Source of the DNA: Sporomusa acidovorans
GTDB lineage: Bacteria; Bacillota; Negativicutes; Sporomusales; Sporomusaceae
DNA length: 64,000 nt
Reading direction: 5' to 3'
NCBI RefSeq assembly: GCF_900101845.1
Contig: NZ_FNAM01000016.1
Coordinates: 45,678-109,677, forward strand
In this document: positions 25,283-32,959 of the stretch, in pieces
How the letters are laid out: every line of letters begins with the position of its first letter
How positions within the stretch are numbered: position 1 is the first letter of the stretch
Made by a program: the position numbers and the translations under genes
Notes under the pieces: generated by a model
What the model saw: the letters and a program-made list of their open reading frames with translations, nothing else
Database searches by the model: none
Told to the model about the DNA's origin: nothing

Positions 25283-25942
25283 ATGAATCGTAAAATGATG
25301 GCAGCAATAATTGCTTTATGGATTTCAGGCGTAATTTATGCGGTGTTTTATTTGGTGCCACCGGCTGAAGGAATGGGGTATCTTGTTCGTATTGCATTTT
25401 TCCATATTCCGGTAGCCTGGGTTTCGGTACTTGCTTTTTTGGTGTCGGCGGTGGCCGCCGGACAGTATCTGAGAACGCGGCAACTAAAATTTGATTGGAT
25501 AAGCGCGTGCTCGGCAAAACTTGGACTTGTTTTTTGCCTGCTGGCTACTGTAAGCGGTGCCGTGTTTGCCAAGCTAACCTGGGGAGCTTATTGGAACTGG
25601 GATCCTCGCCAGACAACAATTTTTATTTTGCTTTTATTATATGGTGCGTATTTGGCGCTTCGCAGCGCCATTGAAGAAGAAGATCGGCGGGCTGCCGTGG
25701 CGGCTGTCTACGCGCTCTTATCCTTTTTGACCGTTCCTTTTCTGGTTTTTGTTATTCCCCGCATGTATTTTTCCCTTCATCCTGAAACCGTGCTTAACAG
25801 TAGCGGCAAAGTAGACATGGAACCGCTAATGCTGTACGTATTGCTAGCTGCCGTAGTTGGCTGCACGGCCCTGTACGGTCTTCTGCTTGCCAGAAATATT
25901 GCCGAAAAAACGGGGCCAACAGGAAAGGGGTTGGACAGATGA
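25283..25942 (+). CDS. ccmC: Heme-handling protein CcmC
   Basis: 219 residues, six predicted membrane helices. The tryptophan-rich heme-handling motif appears as WGAYWNWDPRQT (about 102-113), and the two axial histidines lie in FFHIPVAW (about 41) and FSLHPE (about 171). AGGAGG at 25273-25278 points to the ATG at 25283. CcmC attaches heme to CcmE outside the membrane. It overlaps ccmE by 4 bp. Confidence 0.92.
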   Translation: MNRKMMAAIIALWISGVIYAVFYLVPPAEGMGYLVRIAFFHIPVAWVSVLAFLVSAVAAGQYLRTRQLKFDWISACSAKLGLVFCLLATVSGAVFAKLTWGAYWNWDPRQTTIFILLLLYGAYLALRSAIEEEDRRAAVAAVYALLSFLTVPFLVFVIPRMYFSLHPETVLNSSGKVDMEPLMLYVLLAAVVGCTALYGLLLARNIAEKTGPTGKGLDR

Positions 25943-26313
25943 AAAAAGGTCGGCTGTTATGTTTGGTTATTATTGCCGGATTTATTGGTTACAGTATTTT
26001 TATGTACCAAAGTTCATTAACTCCTTATGTTACTTTTGCCCAAGCTAAAAGCGCCAAAAGTGCCGTCCAGGTAAAAGGAACACTGGCAACACCGCAGGTT
26101 ACTCCAACAGAGGACGGTTCCGGCATTGCCTTTGTGCTGCGGGATGAAGCAGGCGAAGAAGTAACCGTGACTTATCATGGCGCCAAACCTGATGGAATGG
26201 AGAAGGCTACCGGCATCGTTGCGATAGGTAAATACAACAATGGGCGTTTTTTGGCAGACAAAGTGCTTGTTAAATGTCCATCTAAATATCAGGGATCGGT
26301 GAATAATAAGTAA
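25939..26313 (+). CDS. ccmE: Heme chaperone CcmE, CXXXY type
   Basis: 124 residues: one N-terminal membrane helix (about 5-23), then the OB-fold domain with the VKGTL and VTVTYHGAKPDG segments (about 45-85). Ordinary CcmE binds heme covalently through a His in HXXXY. Here the motif reads C113-P-S-K-Y117, the CXXXY variant known from archaea and some Desulfovibrio. The domain ends right after the motif. The gene completes ccmABCE; ccmF, ccmG, ccmH and ccmD are not in the window. A strong terminator follows. Confidence 0.9.
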   Translation: MKKGRLLCLVIIAGFIGYSIFMYQSSLTPYVTFAQAKSAKSAVQVKGTLATPQVTPTEDGSGIAFVLRDEAGEEVTVTYHGAKPDGMEKATGIVAIGKYNNGRFLADKVLVKCPSKYQGSVNNK

Positions 26314-26320
26314 TTTCATT

Positions 26321-26377
26321 AAACAAAAGGAATCACTACTTTTAGCATTTTGCTAGAGGTAGTGATTTCTTTTGTTT
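26321..26377 (+). terminator. Terminator of the ccm operon
   Basis: AAACAAAAGGAATCACTAC pairs with GTAGTGATTTCTTTTGTTT with one mismatch, and the loop contains TAGCA/TGCTA. Confidence 0.75.
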
Positions 26378-26407
26378 GTCTTATAGCCAGCTTTTGAGAA
26401 TGAAGAT

Positions 26408-26428
26408 ATTTGTAAAAAAAATACAAAT
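26408..26428. promoter_or_regulatory. Candidate operator upstream of the flavoprotein operon
   Basis: ATTTGTA-N7-TACAAAT, a 21-bp inverted repeat in the 179-bp stretch between the ccm terminator and the first flavoprotein gene. It matches no operator I know (not FNR, not Rex). The surrounding DNA is very AT-rich, so chance is possible. Confidence 0.3.
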
Positions 26429-26555
26429 AATCTAATTTCCGTATATCAGTAAGGTAATATTTGAATTTTACACTCCTAATAATTCGTTCTATCATAACTA
26501 ATAGAATATTTTGTAAAGTCTGCGTGTGTAACAACGTGCTAATGAAGGAGCTAAA

Positions 26556-28217
26556 ATGATGAGTTCTGACAAGAAAACATTCAAAGGAATTTCACGACGG
26601 GATTTTTTTAAAGGGAGTGCACTTACGGTGGCAGGCATCGCTGCCGGCGGTTTGTTAGTCGGCTGCGGCAAGCCAAAACAGGAAGCTGCTCAAACACAAG
26701 CAGAAAAATTAAGAAAATATAGTTGGGAGACACCGCCTGCGCCAATTCCAGCCTCCCAAATCAAGGAGACCATTCAGGCAGATGTTGTTGTTGTCGGCTC
26801 TGGTCTGGCTGGTTTGTCTGCGGCACTGCGGGCTGCCGAGAATGGCGCAAAGGTTGCCGTGCTTGAAAAAAATACTACATGGACTGGTCGCGGCGGTCAC
26901 TTTGGCGTAGCAGAATCACGAGAAATGAAAAAGGCCGGCCTGGTCAATGACAAAAAGCTGCTGGTCCGGGACTGGGTAGCACGCACCGGTAACCGGGCCA
27001 AGGAGGAACTCGTATGGCTCTTTGTCAACAATAGCGGGGGAGCGATGGACTGGTTTCTTCCTAAAGCCGAAGCAGCACAACTTACCCCTGTATTATTTAC
27101 CGGTTATTATAAAGGTCCTAACTATACTGAGTATCCCGGCACTCATTTGTTTCGTGGCGGTCCAATGGCGAAAAAAGGAAATCCGGGAGCGGATGTTAGC
27201 TTAGTTCTTTATAATGAGGCCGTTAAACTGGGGGTAACATTTTACTTTAAAACACCCGGAGAACAGCTTGTCAAGGAAGGTGACCGGGTGGTTGGCGTTG
27301 TTGCTAAGGCTAGTGACGGTTATAAACGTTTTAATGCTGCTAAAGGCGTTATCCTGGCAACAGGAGATATCGGCGGTAATCAGGAAATGTGTGAAGCCTA
27401 TGCACCGCTGGCGCTTAAAGCCAATGAATCTCAATATATACCTGTTGGTATGAACACAGGGGATGGACATAAGATGGGGATGTGGGCCGGCGGTGCCATG
27501 GAGGATGCGCCATTCGCGACAGCGATTCATCCGCAGGCTTTTTCGTTTTTAAGTTATTTTTTCCTTTTTGTCAATCAACAGGGCAAACGTTTTATGAATG
27601 AGGATACCTGGGTTCAGGCAAAATCGCTTGAAACTATGCGGCAACCAGAGGGACCTTGGGCTTTTAGTATTTATGATGCAAAATGGCCGGAAGAAGTTAA
27701 GGCAAGCCTGCCGATTGGCGGCGGTATGTTCTGGGATTGGATGGGACATATCCATGGTGAAGAGTGGAAACCTGACATGGATCAAAAATTTCTTCAGGGT
27801 TACCTTGAAGAAGGAAAGAAAGCCTGGAAAGCGGATACTCTTGATGAACTTGCCGGTAAAATTGGTGTTCCGGCAGATGTATTTAAGGCGACGGTCGCTC
27901 GCTACAACGAGTTGGCCAAAACTAAGGAAGACACTGACTTTGGCAAGCGGCCGGAGCTTTTAACTACAATTGAAAAACCGCCATTTTATGCCAATAAATT
28001 TGGTGGTGCCTTACTGGTAGTTACTGCAGGGCTGAATGTTGACACTAAGCTGCGGGTTCTTGATGCCAAGCAGAACCCAATTCCCGGCCTGTACGCAGTG
28101 GGAAATGTTTCCGGAGGGCTATACGGAGTAGACTACCCGACGATTATTGATGGCAACAGTCATGGCCGTGCGTTAACCTGGGGCTATCTGGCTGGTAAAA
28201 ACGTACTTGAAGGCTAA
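26556..28217 (+). CDS. Tat-exported flavin lipoprotein reductase 1 (FAD-binding 2 family)
   Basis: 553 residues. A twin-arginine signal (ISRRDFFKGS, about 12-21) leads into a hydrophobic stretch ending in the lipobox LVGC, so it is folded in the cytoplasm with FAD, exported by Tat and lipid-anchored outside. The FAD Rossmann motif is VVVVGSGLAGLSAA near 78-91. The FAD tail GLYAVGNVSGG is near 515. The GGxHGxNR-type element typical of fumarate and urocanate reductases is replaced by DYPT...GNSHGR. There is no FMN-binding domain. It likely reduces an organic acceptor such as an enoate, or acts as a steroid-type dehydrogenase. First of four paralogues. Confidence 0.85.
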   Translation: MMSSDKKTFKGISRRDFFKGSALTVAGIAAGGLLVGCGKPKQEAAQTQAEKLRKYSWETPPAPIPASQIKETIQADVVVVGSGLAGLSAALRAAENGAKVAVLEKNTTWTGRGGHFGVAESREMKKAGLVNDKKLLVRDWVARTGNRAKEELVWLFVNNSGGAMDWFLPKAEAAQLTPVLFTGYYKGPNYTEYPGTHLFRGGPMAKKGNPGADVSLVLYNEAVKLGVTFYFKTPGEQLVKEGDRVVGVVAKASDGYKRFNAAKGVILATGDIGGNQEMCEAYAPLALKANESQYIPVGMNTGDGHKMGMWAGGAMEDAPFATAIHPQAFSFLSYFFLFVNQQGKRFMNEDTWVQAKSLETMRQPEGPWAFSIYDAKWPEEVKASLPIGGGMFWDWMGHIHGEEWKPDMDQKFLQGYLEEGKKAWKADTLDELAGKIGVPADVFKATVARYNELAKTKEDTDFGKRPELLTTIEKPPFYANKFGGALLVVTAGLNVDTKLRVLDAKQNPIPGLYAVGNVSGGLYGVDYPTIIDGNSHGRALTWGYLAGKNVLEG

Positions 28218-28264
28218 TAAATTTGCTTATCTATTTTCAATGTCGGGGTGTGGGAGGAGATTTA

Positions 28265-29941
28265 ATGACTCTTAAGGATAAGTCCAGGAGAAGAATCTCC
28301 CGGAGAGACTTTTTTAAAGGCAGTGCGCTAGGCGTTATTGGAGTTGCCTCTGCCGGATTATTAGCCGGTTGTGGCAAACAAACGACAGCTGGAGCGAAGA
28401 CGAACGGTCAAGTTCCCCAGGGTTCACCTAAGTATAGTTTTGAGGTGCCGCCGCCGCCGATTCCGGAAAGTGATATTAAGCAAACGGTAACAGTTGATGT
28501 TGTAATAATCGGTGCAGGTCCGTCCGGAATGAGTGCTGCCGTTTCGGCGGTCGAAGCGGGTGCTAAAGTCGTTGTGATTGCAAAGACTGAGAAACTAAGC
28601 GCTCGCGGTGAGCATAATTTCGCCATTAATACCCGAATGATGAAAGAGGCTGGTCTTACATTTGATGTTGCGGCTGCCTACAAAAGAATGTTACAGCTAC
28701 ATTCACACAATGTTAATGAAGATCTATGGTGGCTCTTTGCGAACAAAAGTGGTGAGGCTATGGACTGGGTTACGGATAAGGCGCTGGCGGCCGGTTTGAA
28801 ACCTGTCCTTTATGCCGGCTGGTCTAAGGACCCAATTTCGGGAGAGTATCCAGGTACACATGAGTTCTATGGCCCCAATGCATCAGGCCGGGGAACTACG
28901 GAAATTGATATTGTCGCCGCTTTTGAAGCCGAAGCTAAGAAGAAGGGTGTGGAGTTTTACTATAATACCCGTGCCGAACAATTGATAAAAGACGGTAACG
29001 GGCGGGTTATCGGAACAGTCGCCAAGAGTAAGGATGGTTCGTATATCAAATTTGTCGGCAATAAGGGTGTAATTTTAGCAACCGGTGATTATGCCAGTGA
29101 TAAGGAAATGATGGCCCGCTATTGCCCGCTCGGTGCGCAGGCGCATGTGGTCTCGGCGGTTACTCCGGGTGGTATGAGTTCCGGCGACGGCCATAAGATG
29201 GGGCTGTGGGCCGGCGGGGCAATGCAAAAAGCTGAACCGCACGCCGCGATGATATTTACCGCAGCCGGACCGGCGCCCTATTTCAATCTTCATGTAAACA
29301 AGTTTGCCAAACGATTTGCCAACGAAGATCTTCCGCATACACACTCGGCCGTGACAATCCTGCAGCAGCCTGACCGTTTGGCTTATACGATTTGGGACGC
29401 CAACTTCATTGAGCAACTGGCCTCCACTATTTCCACCCACAGCGGCACAGAATGGGACTATCCCCACCGGGTAGTGGGAGAGAAGTGGGAACCGGACGAG
29501 GCGCTGAAAGGCTGGGAGAACTTAATAAAGGCCGAACGGCTCTTTAAAGCAGATACGATTGAGGAACTTGCGGAAAAATTGCAGCTTCCCGTTGATGCTC
29601 TCAAGGAAACTATTGCCCGCTACAACAAATTTGCGAAGGCTGGCAATGACGAGGACTACCACAAAAGCGCTGATCTTTTATTTCCAATTGAAAAACCGCC
29701 TTTCTATGGCGGACAGTTACGTACAGTAACGCTTGTTACCGTAGGCGGACTTAGTGTCAACACGAAGCTGCAGGTTTTGGATAAGGACGCCAAGCCGGTT
29801 CCCGGTCTTTATGCAGTCGGAACTGTTTCCGGAGATTTTTTTGCTAACATTTATACCACGCATTTTCCCGGCTGGAATCTTGGACGTTGTTTCACCTGGG
29901 GCTATCTCGCCGGCAAAACCGTAGCAGCAGAAAAAGGTTAA
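28265..29941 (+). CDS. Tat-exported flavin lipoprotein reductase 2
   Basis: 558 residues, paralogue of the preceding gene. Tat motif ISRRDFFKGS followed by the lipobox LLAGC; FAD motif VIIGAGPSGMSAA. The active-site region differs from its sisters: the tail reads GTVSGDFFANIYTTHFPGWN, without the SHGR motif shared by the other three, so a different substrate is likely. An upstream in-frame ATG at 28223 exists, but GGGAGGAGA (28252-28260) selects 28265. It follows gene 1 by 47 bp. Confidence 0.85.
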   Translation: MTLKDKSRRRISRRDFFKGSALGVIGVASAGLLAGCGKQTTAGAKTNGQVPQGSPKYSFEVPPPPIPESDIKQTVTVDVVIIGAGPSGMSAAVSAVEAGAKVVVIAKTEKLSARGEHNFAINTRMMKEAGLTFDVAAAYKRMLQLHSHNVNEDLWWLFANKSGEAMDWVTDKALAAGLKPVLYAGWSKDPISGEYPGTHEFYGPNASGRGTTEIDIVAAFEAEAKKKGVEFYYNTRAEQLIKDGNGRVIGTVAKSKDGSYIKFVGNKGVILATGDYASDKEMMARYCPLGAQAHVVSAVTPGGMSSGDGHKMGLWAGGAMQKAEPHAAMIFTAAGPAPYFNLHVNKFAKRFANEDLPHTHSAVTILQQPDRLAYTIWDANFIEQLASTISTHSGTEWDYPHRVVGEKWEPDEALKGWENLIKAERLFKADTIEELAEKLQLPVDALKETIARYNKFAKAGNDEDYHKSADLLFPIEKPPFYGGQLRTVTLVTVGGLSVNTKLQVLDKDAKPVPGLYAVGTVSGDFFANIYTTHFPGWNLGRCFTWGYLAGKTVAAEKG

Positions 29942-29978
29942 GATTATTGAATCATCATATGTGAAAGGAGTTGCCGAT

Positions 29979-31643
29979 ATGCACTCTAAAGAAAAAAATT
30001 CAAAGACAATCTCGCGTAGAGATTTTTTTAAAGGAAGCGCGCTAGCCGCAGTGGGAGTTGCCGCCGGCGGATTGTTAGCCGGCTGTGGAAAGTCCAAAAA
30101 AACGGAGGATCCGGCGAAAGAAACAAAAGCGGGGGGGAAAGCCGGCTTTGAAGTGCCGCCCGCACCAATTGCGGACAAGGATATTAAGAAGACCATATCT
30201 GCGGATGTCGTTGTGGTCGGGGCCGGGATGTCAGGGTTGTGTGCCGCTTTATCGGCGGCGGAAACAGGCGCCAAGGTTGTTGTGTTAGAAAAGCGCGAGA
30301 CATTTTCAGCCCGTGGCATGCACATTGCGGCTATCGGCACCAAGACCCAGGAAAAATATGGTGTGACAATTAACAAGAAACAGGGAATCAGAGATATCAT
30401 TAAGTGGTCAGGCAGTAGAGTGAAACAAGAACTGCATTGGCTGTGGGCCAATAAGAGCGGCGAGGCAATGAACTGGCTTACGGCTATGACCGAGGCCGAA
30501 GGGTATGAGACAACACTGTGGGCTGCCGCCTATAAAGGGCCGGACTATTATGAATATCCCGGAATAACTCATACGGTTTTGGGGCCAAGTTTCGCCAAAT
30601 ATGACAATAATCATGATGTGCTTGCCGTGTTAGAGAAACACGCCAAGGAAAAAGGCGTTAACTTTCAATATCAAACCCAGGCGGCGCAATTAGTTCGGCC
30701 CGATAAGGGCAGAGTGACGGCAGTCATCGGTAAAAATGCGGCAGGCTATACAAAATTTGAGGCTAAAAGCGGAGTCATACTCTGTTGCGGCGACTATGCG
30801 GCCGATCAGGAGATGGTAGATCGATACTGTCCGCTCGCCAATAAAGTGGAAGCCAAAATATATACTCCGGTTGGTGCTAACACCGGGGACGGGCATAAGC
30901 TGGGGTTGTGGGCCGGCGCGGCGATGCAAAAAGATGAGCCGCATGCCGCTATGATCCATACACAAGCCGGAGCTTGGAGTTATTGTTTCCTGCATGTAAA
31001 TAAAAATGGGGAGCGGTACTCCAACGAGGACGCGACCCCGCAGGCAGTGTGCATGGCCAAGATGGAGCAGCCCGACCGGGTGGCTTGGGCGGTATATGAC
31101 GACCGGTTCTTAGATGAACTGCCGAAAACGGTGGAAATCGGCGGCGGCATGTTCTGGGATCAAGTAGCGAGGACATGGGGGCACCCTTGGAGCCGGGAAT
31201 CGGAAGAAAGACTGCTTAAAAGGCATCTTGACGCCGGACTGGTAGTTAAGGCAGACACATTAGATGAGTTGGCGCAAAAAATGCAAGTGCCTGCCGACAA
31301 ATTGAAAGCCACGGTAGCAAGGTATAATGAATTGGCAAAGAACAAGGAAGATGTTGATTTTGGCAAACGTTCGGAACTGTTGTTCCCTATTGATAAGCCG
31401 CCGTTCTATGCCGGTCAGTTTAAGAGCGCGTTGCTGACAATTGTCGGCGGTTTAAGTATTAATAACAAAATGCAGGTATTGGATCAAGAGGATAATGCTA
31501 TTCCGGGGCTGTATGCGGCCGGAAACACGGCCGGTGATTTCTTCGGCAACGACTATCCAACATTATTTCCCGGACACAGCCATGGCCGCTGTATTACCTT
31601 TGGACGCCTTGCCGGTTTGAATGCTGCGGCTGATAAAGTTTAA
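29979..31643 (+). CDS. Tat-exported flavin lipoprotein reductase 3
   Basis: 554 residues. Tat motif ISRRDFFKGS, lipobox LLAGC, FAD motif VVVGAGMSGLCAA, C-terminal PTLFPGHSHGRCITFGRLAG (SHGRC near the end). AAAGGAG (29964-29970) selects the ATG at 29979 over one at 29961. It is 37 bp after gene 2 and 95 bp before the pentaheme cytochrome gene, its likely electron donor. Confidence 0.85.
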   Translation: MHSKEKNSKTISRRDFFKGSALAAVGVAAGGLLAGCGKSKKTEDPAKETKAGGKAGFEVPPAPIADKDIKKTISADVVVVGAGMSGLCAALSAAETGAKVVVLEKRETFSARGMHIAAIGTKTQEKYGVTINKKQGIRDIIKWSGSRVKQELHWLWANKSGEAMNWLTAMTEAEGYETTLWAAAYKGPDYYEYPGITHTVLGPSFAKYDNNHDVLAVLEKHAKEKGVNFQYQTQAAQLVRPDKGRVTAVIGKNAAGYTKFEAKSGVILCCGDYAADQEMVDRYCPLANKVEAKIYTPVGANTGDGHKLGLWAGAAMQKDEPHAAMIHTQAGAWSYCFLHVNKNGERYSNEDATPQAVCMAKMEQPDRVAWAVYDDRFLDELPKTVEIGGGMFWDQVARTWGHPWSRESEERLLKRHLDAGLVVKADTLDELAQKMQVPADKLKATVARYNELAKNKEDVDFGKRSELLFPIDKPPFYAGQFKSALLTIVGGLSINNKMQVLDQEDNAIPGLYAAGNTAGDFFGNDYPTLFPGHSHGRCITFGRLAGLNAAADKV

Positions 31644-31738
31644 GTTACATCAACAAACGAAAGGAAGGCCCTGCCTGACAACACAAAAGCGAGTTGGTCA
31701 AGCAGGGCTTGCCAGGAATATAGAGGTGAGCGTAGTCT

Positions 31739-32281
31739 ATGGAATCAGAGTCTTTGAAAAAGAAAGGTTTTCGTGAAAGATTTTTACAAAAAAAGATATT
31801 GCTTATATTGCTAGTATTGGTTGTGGTTGTTGGCGGGGGCGGCTATGCAGCAATGGAAGTGGCTAGCGGTAATCCGGCATTTTGTGCGAATTGCCACAAT
31901 ATGCAACCGTATTATGATTCATGGAGCAATAGCAATCTTTTGGCGAAGAAACATGCCGATGCCAAGGTGAACTGTCATGATTGTCATGAGCCTTCTTTTA
32001 GCCAGCAAGCCGAAGAAGGGTTCAAATATGTAACCGGCGACTTTGAAGAGCCGATGCAGCAGCAAAAGTTTCCCAAGGAAATGTGCTTGAAGTGCCATGA
32101 TTATGAAAAAGTAAAGGCTAAAACAAGTTCGGATAAATATAACCCACATGATTCGCACAATGGCGAACAAGAATGTTATACCTGCCATAGCATGCATCGG
32201 CAGTCGACAGTGCAGTGTGCACAGTGTCACTCAGCCGCTTGGATGAAAAATCTGGATGGCAGCTGGAAAAAAGGTAAGTAG
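31739..32281 (+). CDS. NapC/NrfH-type pentaheme cytochrome c
   Basis: 180 residues: one N-terminal membrane helix (about 20-38) and an extracytoplasmic domain with five CXXCH sites at residues 49, 79, 116, 146 and 160. The first (CANCHNMQPYYDSW) resembles the NrfH/NapC heme-1 segment with a nearby Met. Canonical NapC and NrfH have four hemes, so the fifth, CAQCH near the C-terminus, is extra. In the family it oxidises menaquinol and passes electrons to a periplasmic reductase, here most likely the flavin lipoproteins on either side. GAGGTGAG precedes the ATG. Maturation would use the ccm genes upstream. Confidence 0.92.
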   Translation: MESESLKKKGFRERFLQKKILLILLVLVVVVGGGGYAAMEVASGNPAFCANCHNMQPYYDSWSNSNLLAKKHADAKVNCHDCHEPSFSQQAEEGFKYVTGDFEEPMQQQKFPKEMCLKCHDYEKVKAKTSSDKYNPHDSHNGEQECYTCHSMHRQSTVQCAQCHSAAWMKNLDGSWKKGK

Positions 32282-32316
32282 GCGGTAGTTTCCGCTAGCA
32301 AGGAAGCGTGAGATTA

Positions 32317-32616
32317 ATGTTGGGATATGTAGCAATTGTTTTGGCTTTTTTAACTACAGGGGCTGCCGCGATTTTCTATTTGCTAGCCTGTCTGAAACAT
32401 TCCAATCAGCGTAAAGAAAGATCCATGTCTGGTAATGAAAAAAAAGGTAGGCTGTTTTGCTGCTTAGCTTTCGGGATGATCAGTTTGGCCAGCGTTTATT
32501 TATTTTTAGCGATAGTTTCCGTTATGCTTATGTTTAGTTTGGCTGGGTACTGTCCTTATTACCCTGGGCACTGGCTGGGCAGCAATAAAACAAAGACGGA
32601 ACATATTGGACAATAG
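32317..32616 (+). CDS. Small membrane protein of unknown function
   Basis: 99 residues with two hydrophobic helices (about 2-24 and 47-72) joined by a basic loop, and a short polar tail. AAGGAAG at 32300-32306 fits the ATG at 32317 better than the GTG at 32308, which is too close. It lies between the cytochrome and tatA genes in the same operon, so it may be a membrane partner of the quinol-oxidising cytochrome. No recognised family. Confidence 0.6.
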   Translation: MLGYVAIVLAFLTTGAAAIFYLLACLKHSNQRKERSMSGNEKKGRLFCCLAFGMISLASVYLFLAIVSVMLMFSLAGYCPYYPGHWLGSNKTKTEHIGQ

Positions 32617-32654
32617 TATTGGCATTTCAAATAAAACGACAAGGATGTGAAGCA

Positions 32655-32861
32655 ATGTTAAATTTTAGCATACCGGAATTGGCTATGATCCTAGTGATCG
32701 CTTTAATTGTTTTTGGACCGGGAAAATTACCCGAAGTAGGCAAATCGCTGGGCAAAGGACTGGGTGAATTGCGCCGGGCTGTAAACAACGAGCCAACCGA
32801 AAAAGAAGTAACCACGATTCAGGCTGCGACAGTGGACAAGAACTCAATGGAAACCAAATAG
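32655..32861 (+). CDS. tatA: Twin-arginine translocase subunit TatA
   Basis: 68 residues. N-terminal membrane helix, then the FGPGKLPEVGKSLGKGLGEL hallmark (FGPGKLPE hinge and amphipathic helix). The ATG at 32655 follows AAGGATGTGA; an open frame from 32619 is not used. Placed inside a string of Tat-exported flavoprotein genes, it may be a dedicated translocase component. TatC is not in the window. Confidence 0.93.
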   Translation: MLNFSIPELAMILVIALIVFGPGKLPEVGKSLGKGLGELRRAVNNEPTEKEVTTIQAATVDKNSMETK

Positions 32862-32959
32862 GCTGTAAATTATTGAAAATAGTATCCGTCTGCACGTCTC
32901 AATGCGTTATGTTAGGCGAGCTGATGTACAAACAAGTGTAAAAGATTGGAGGAATTCTC

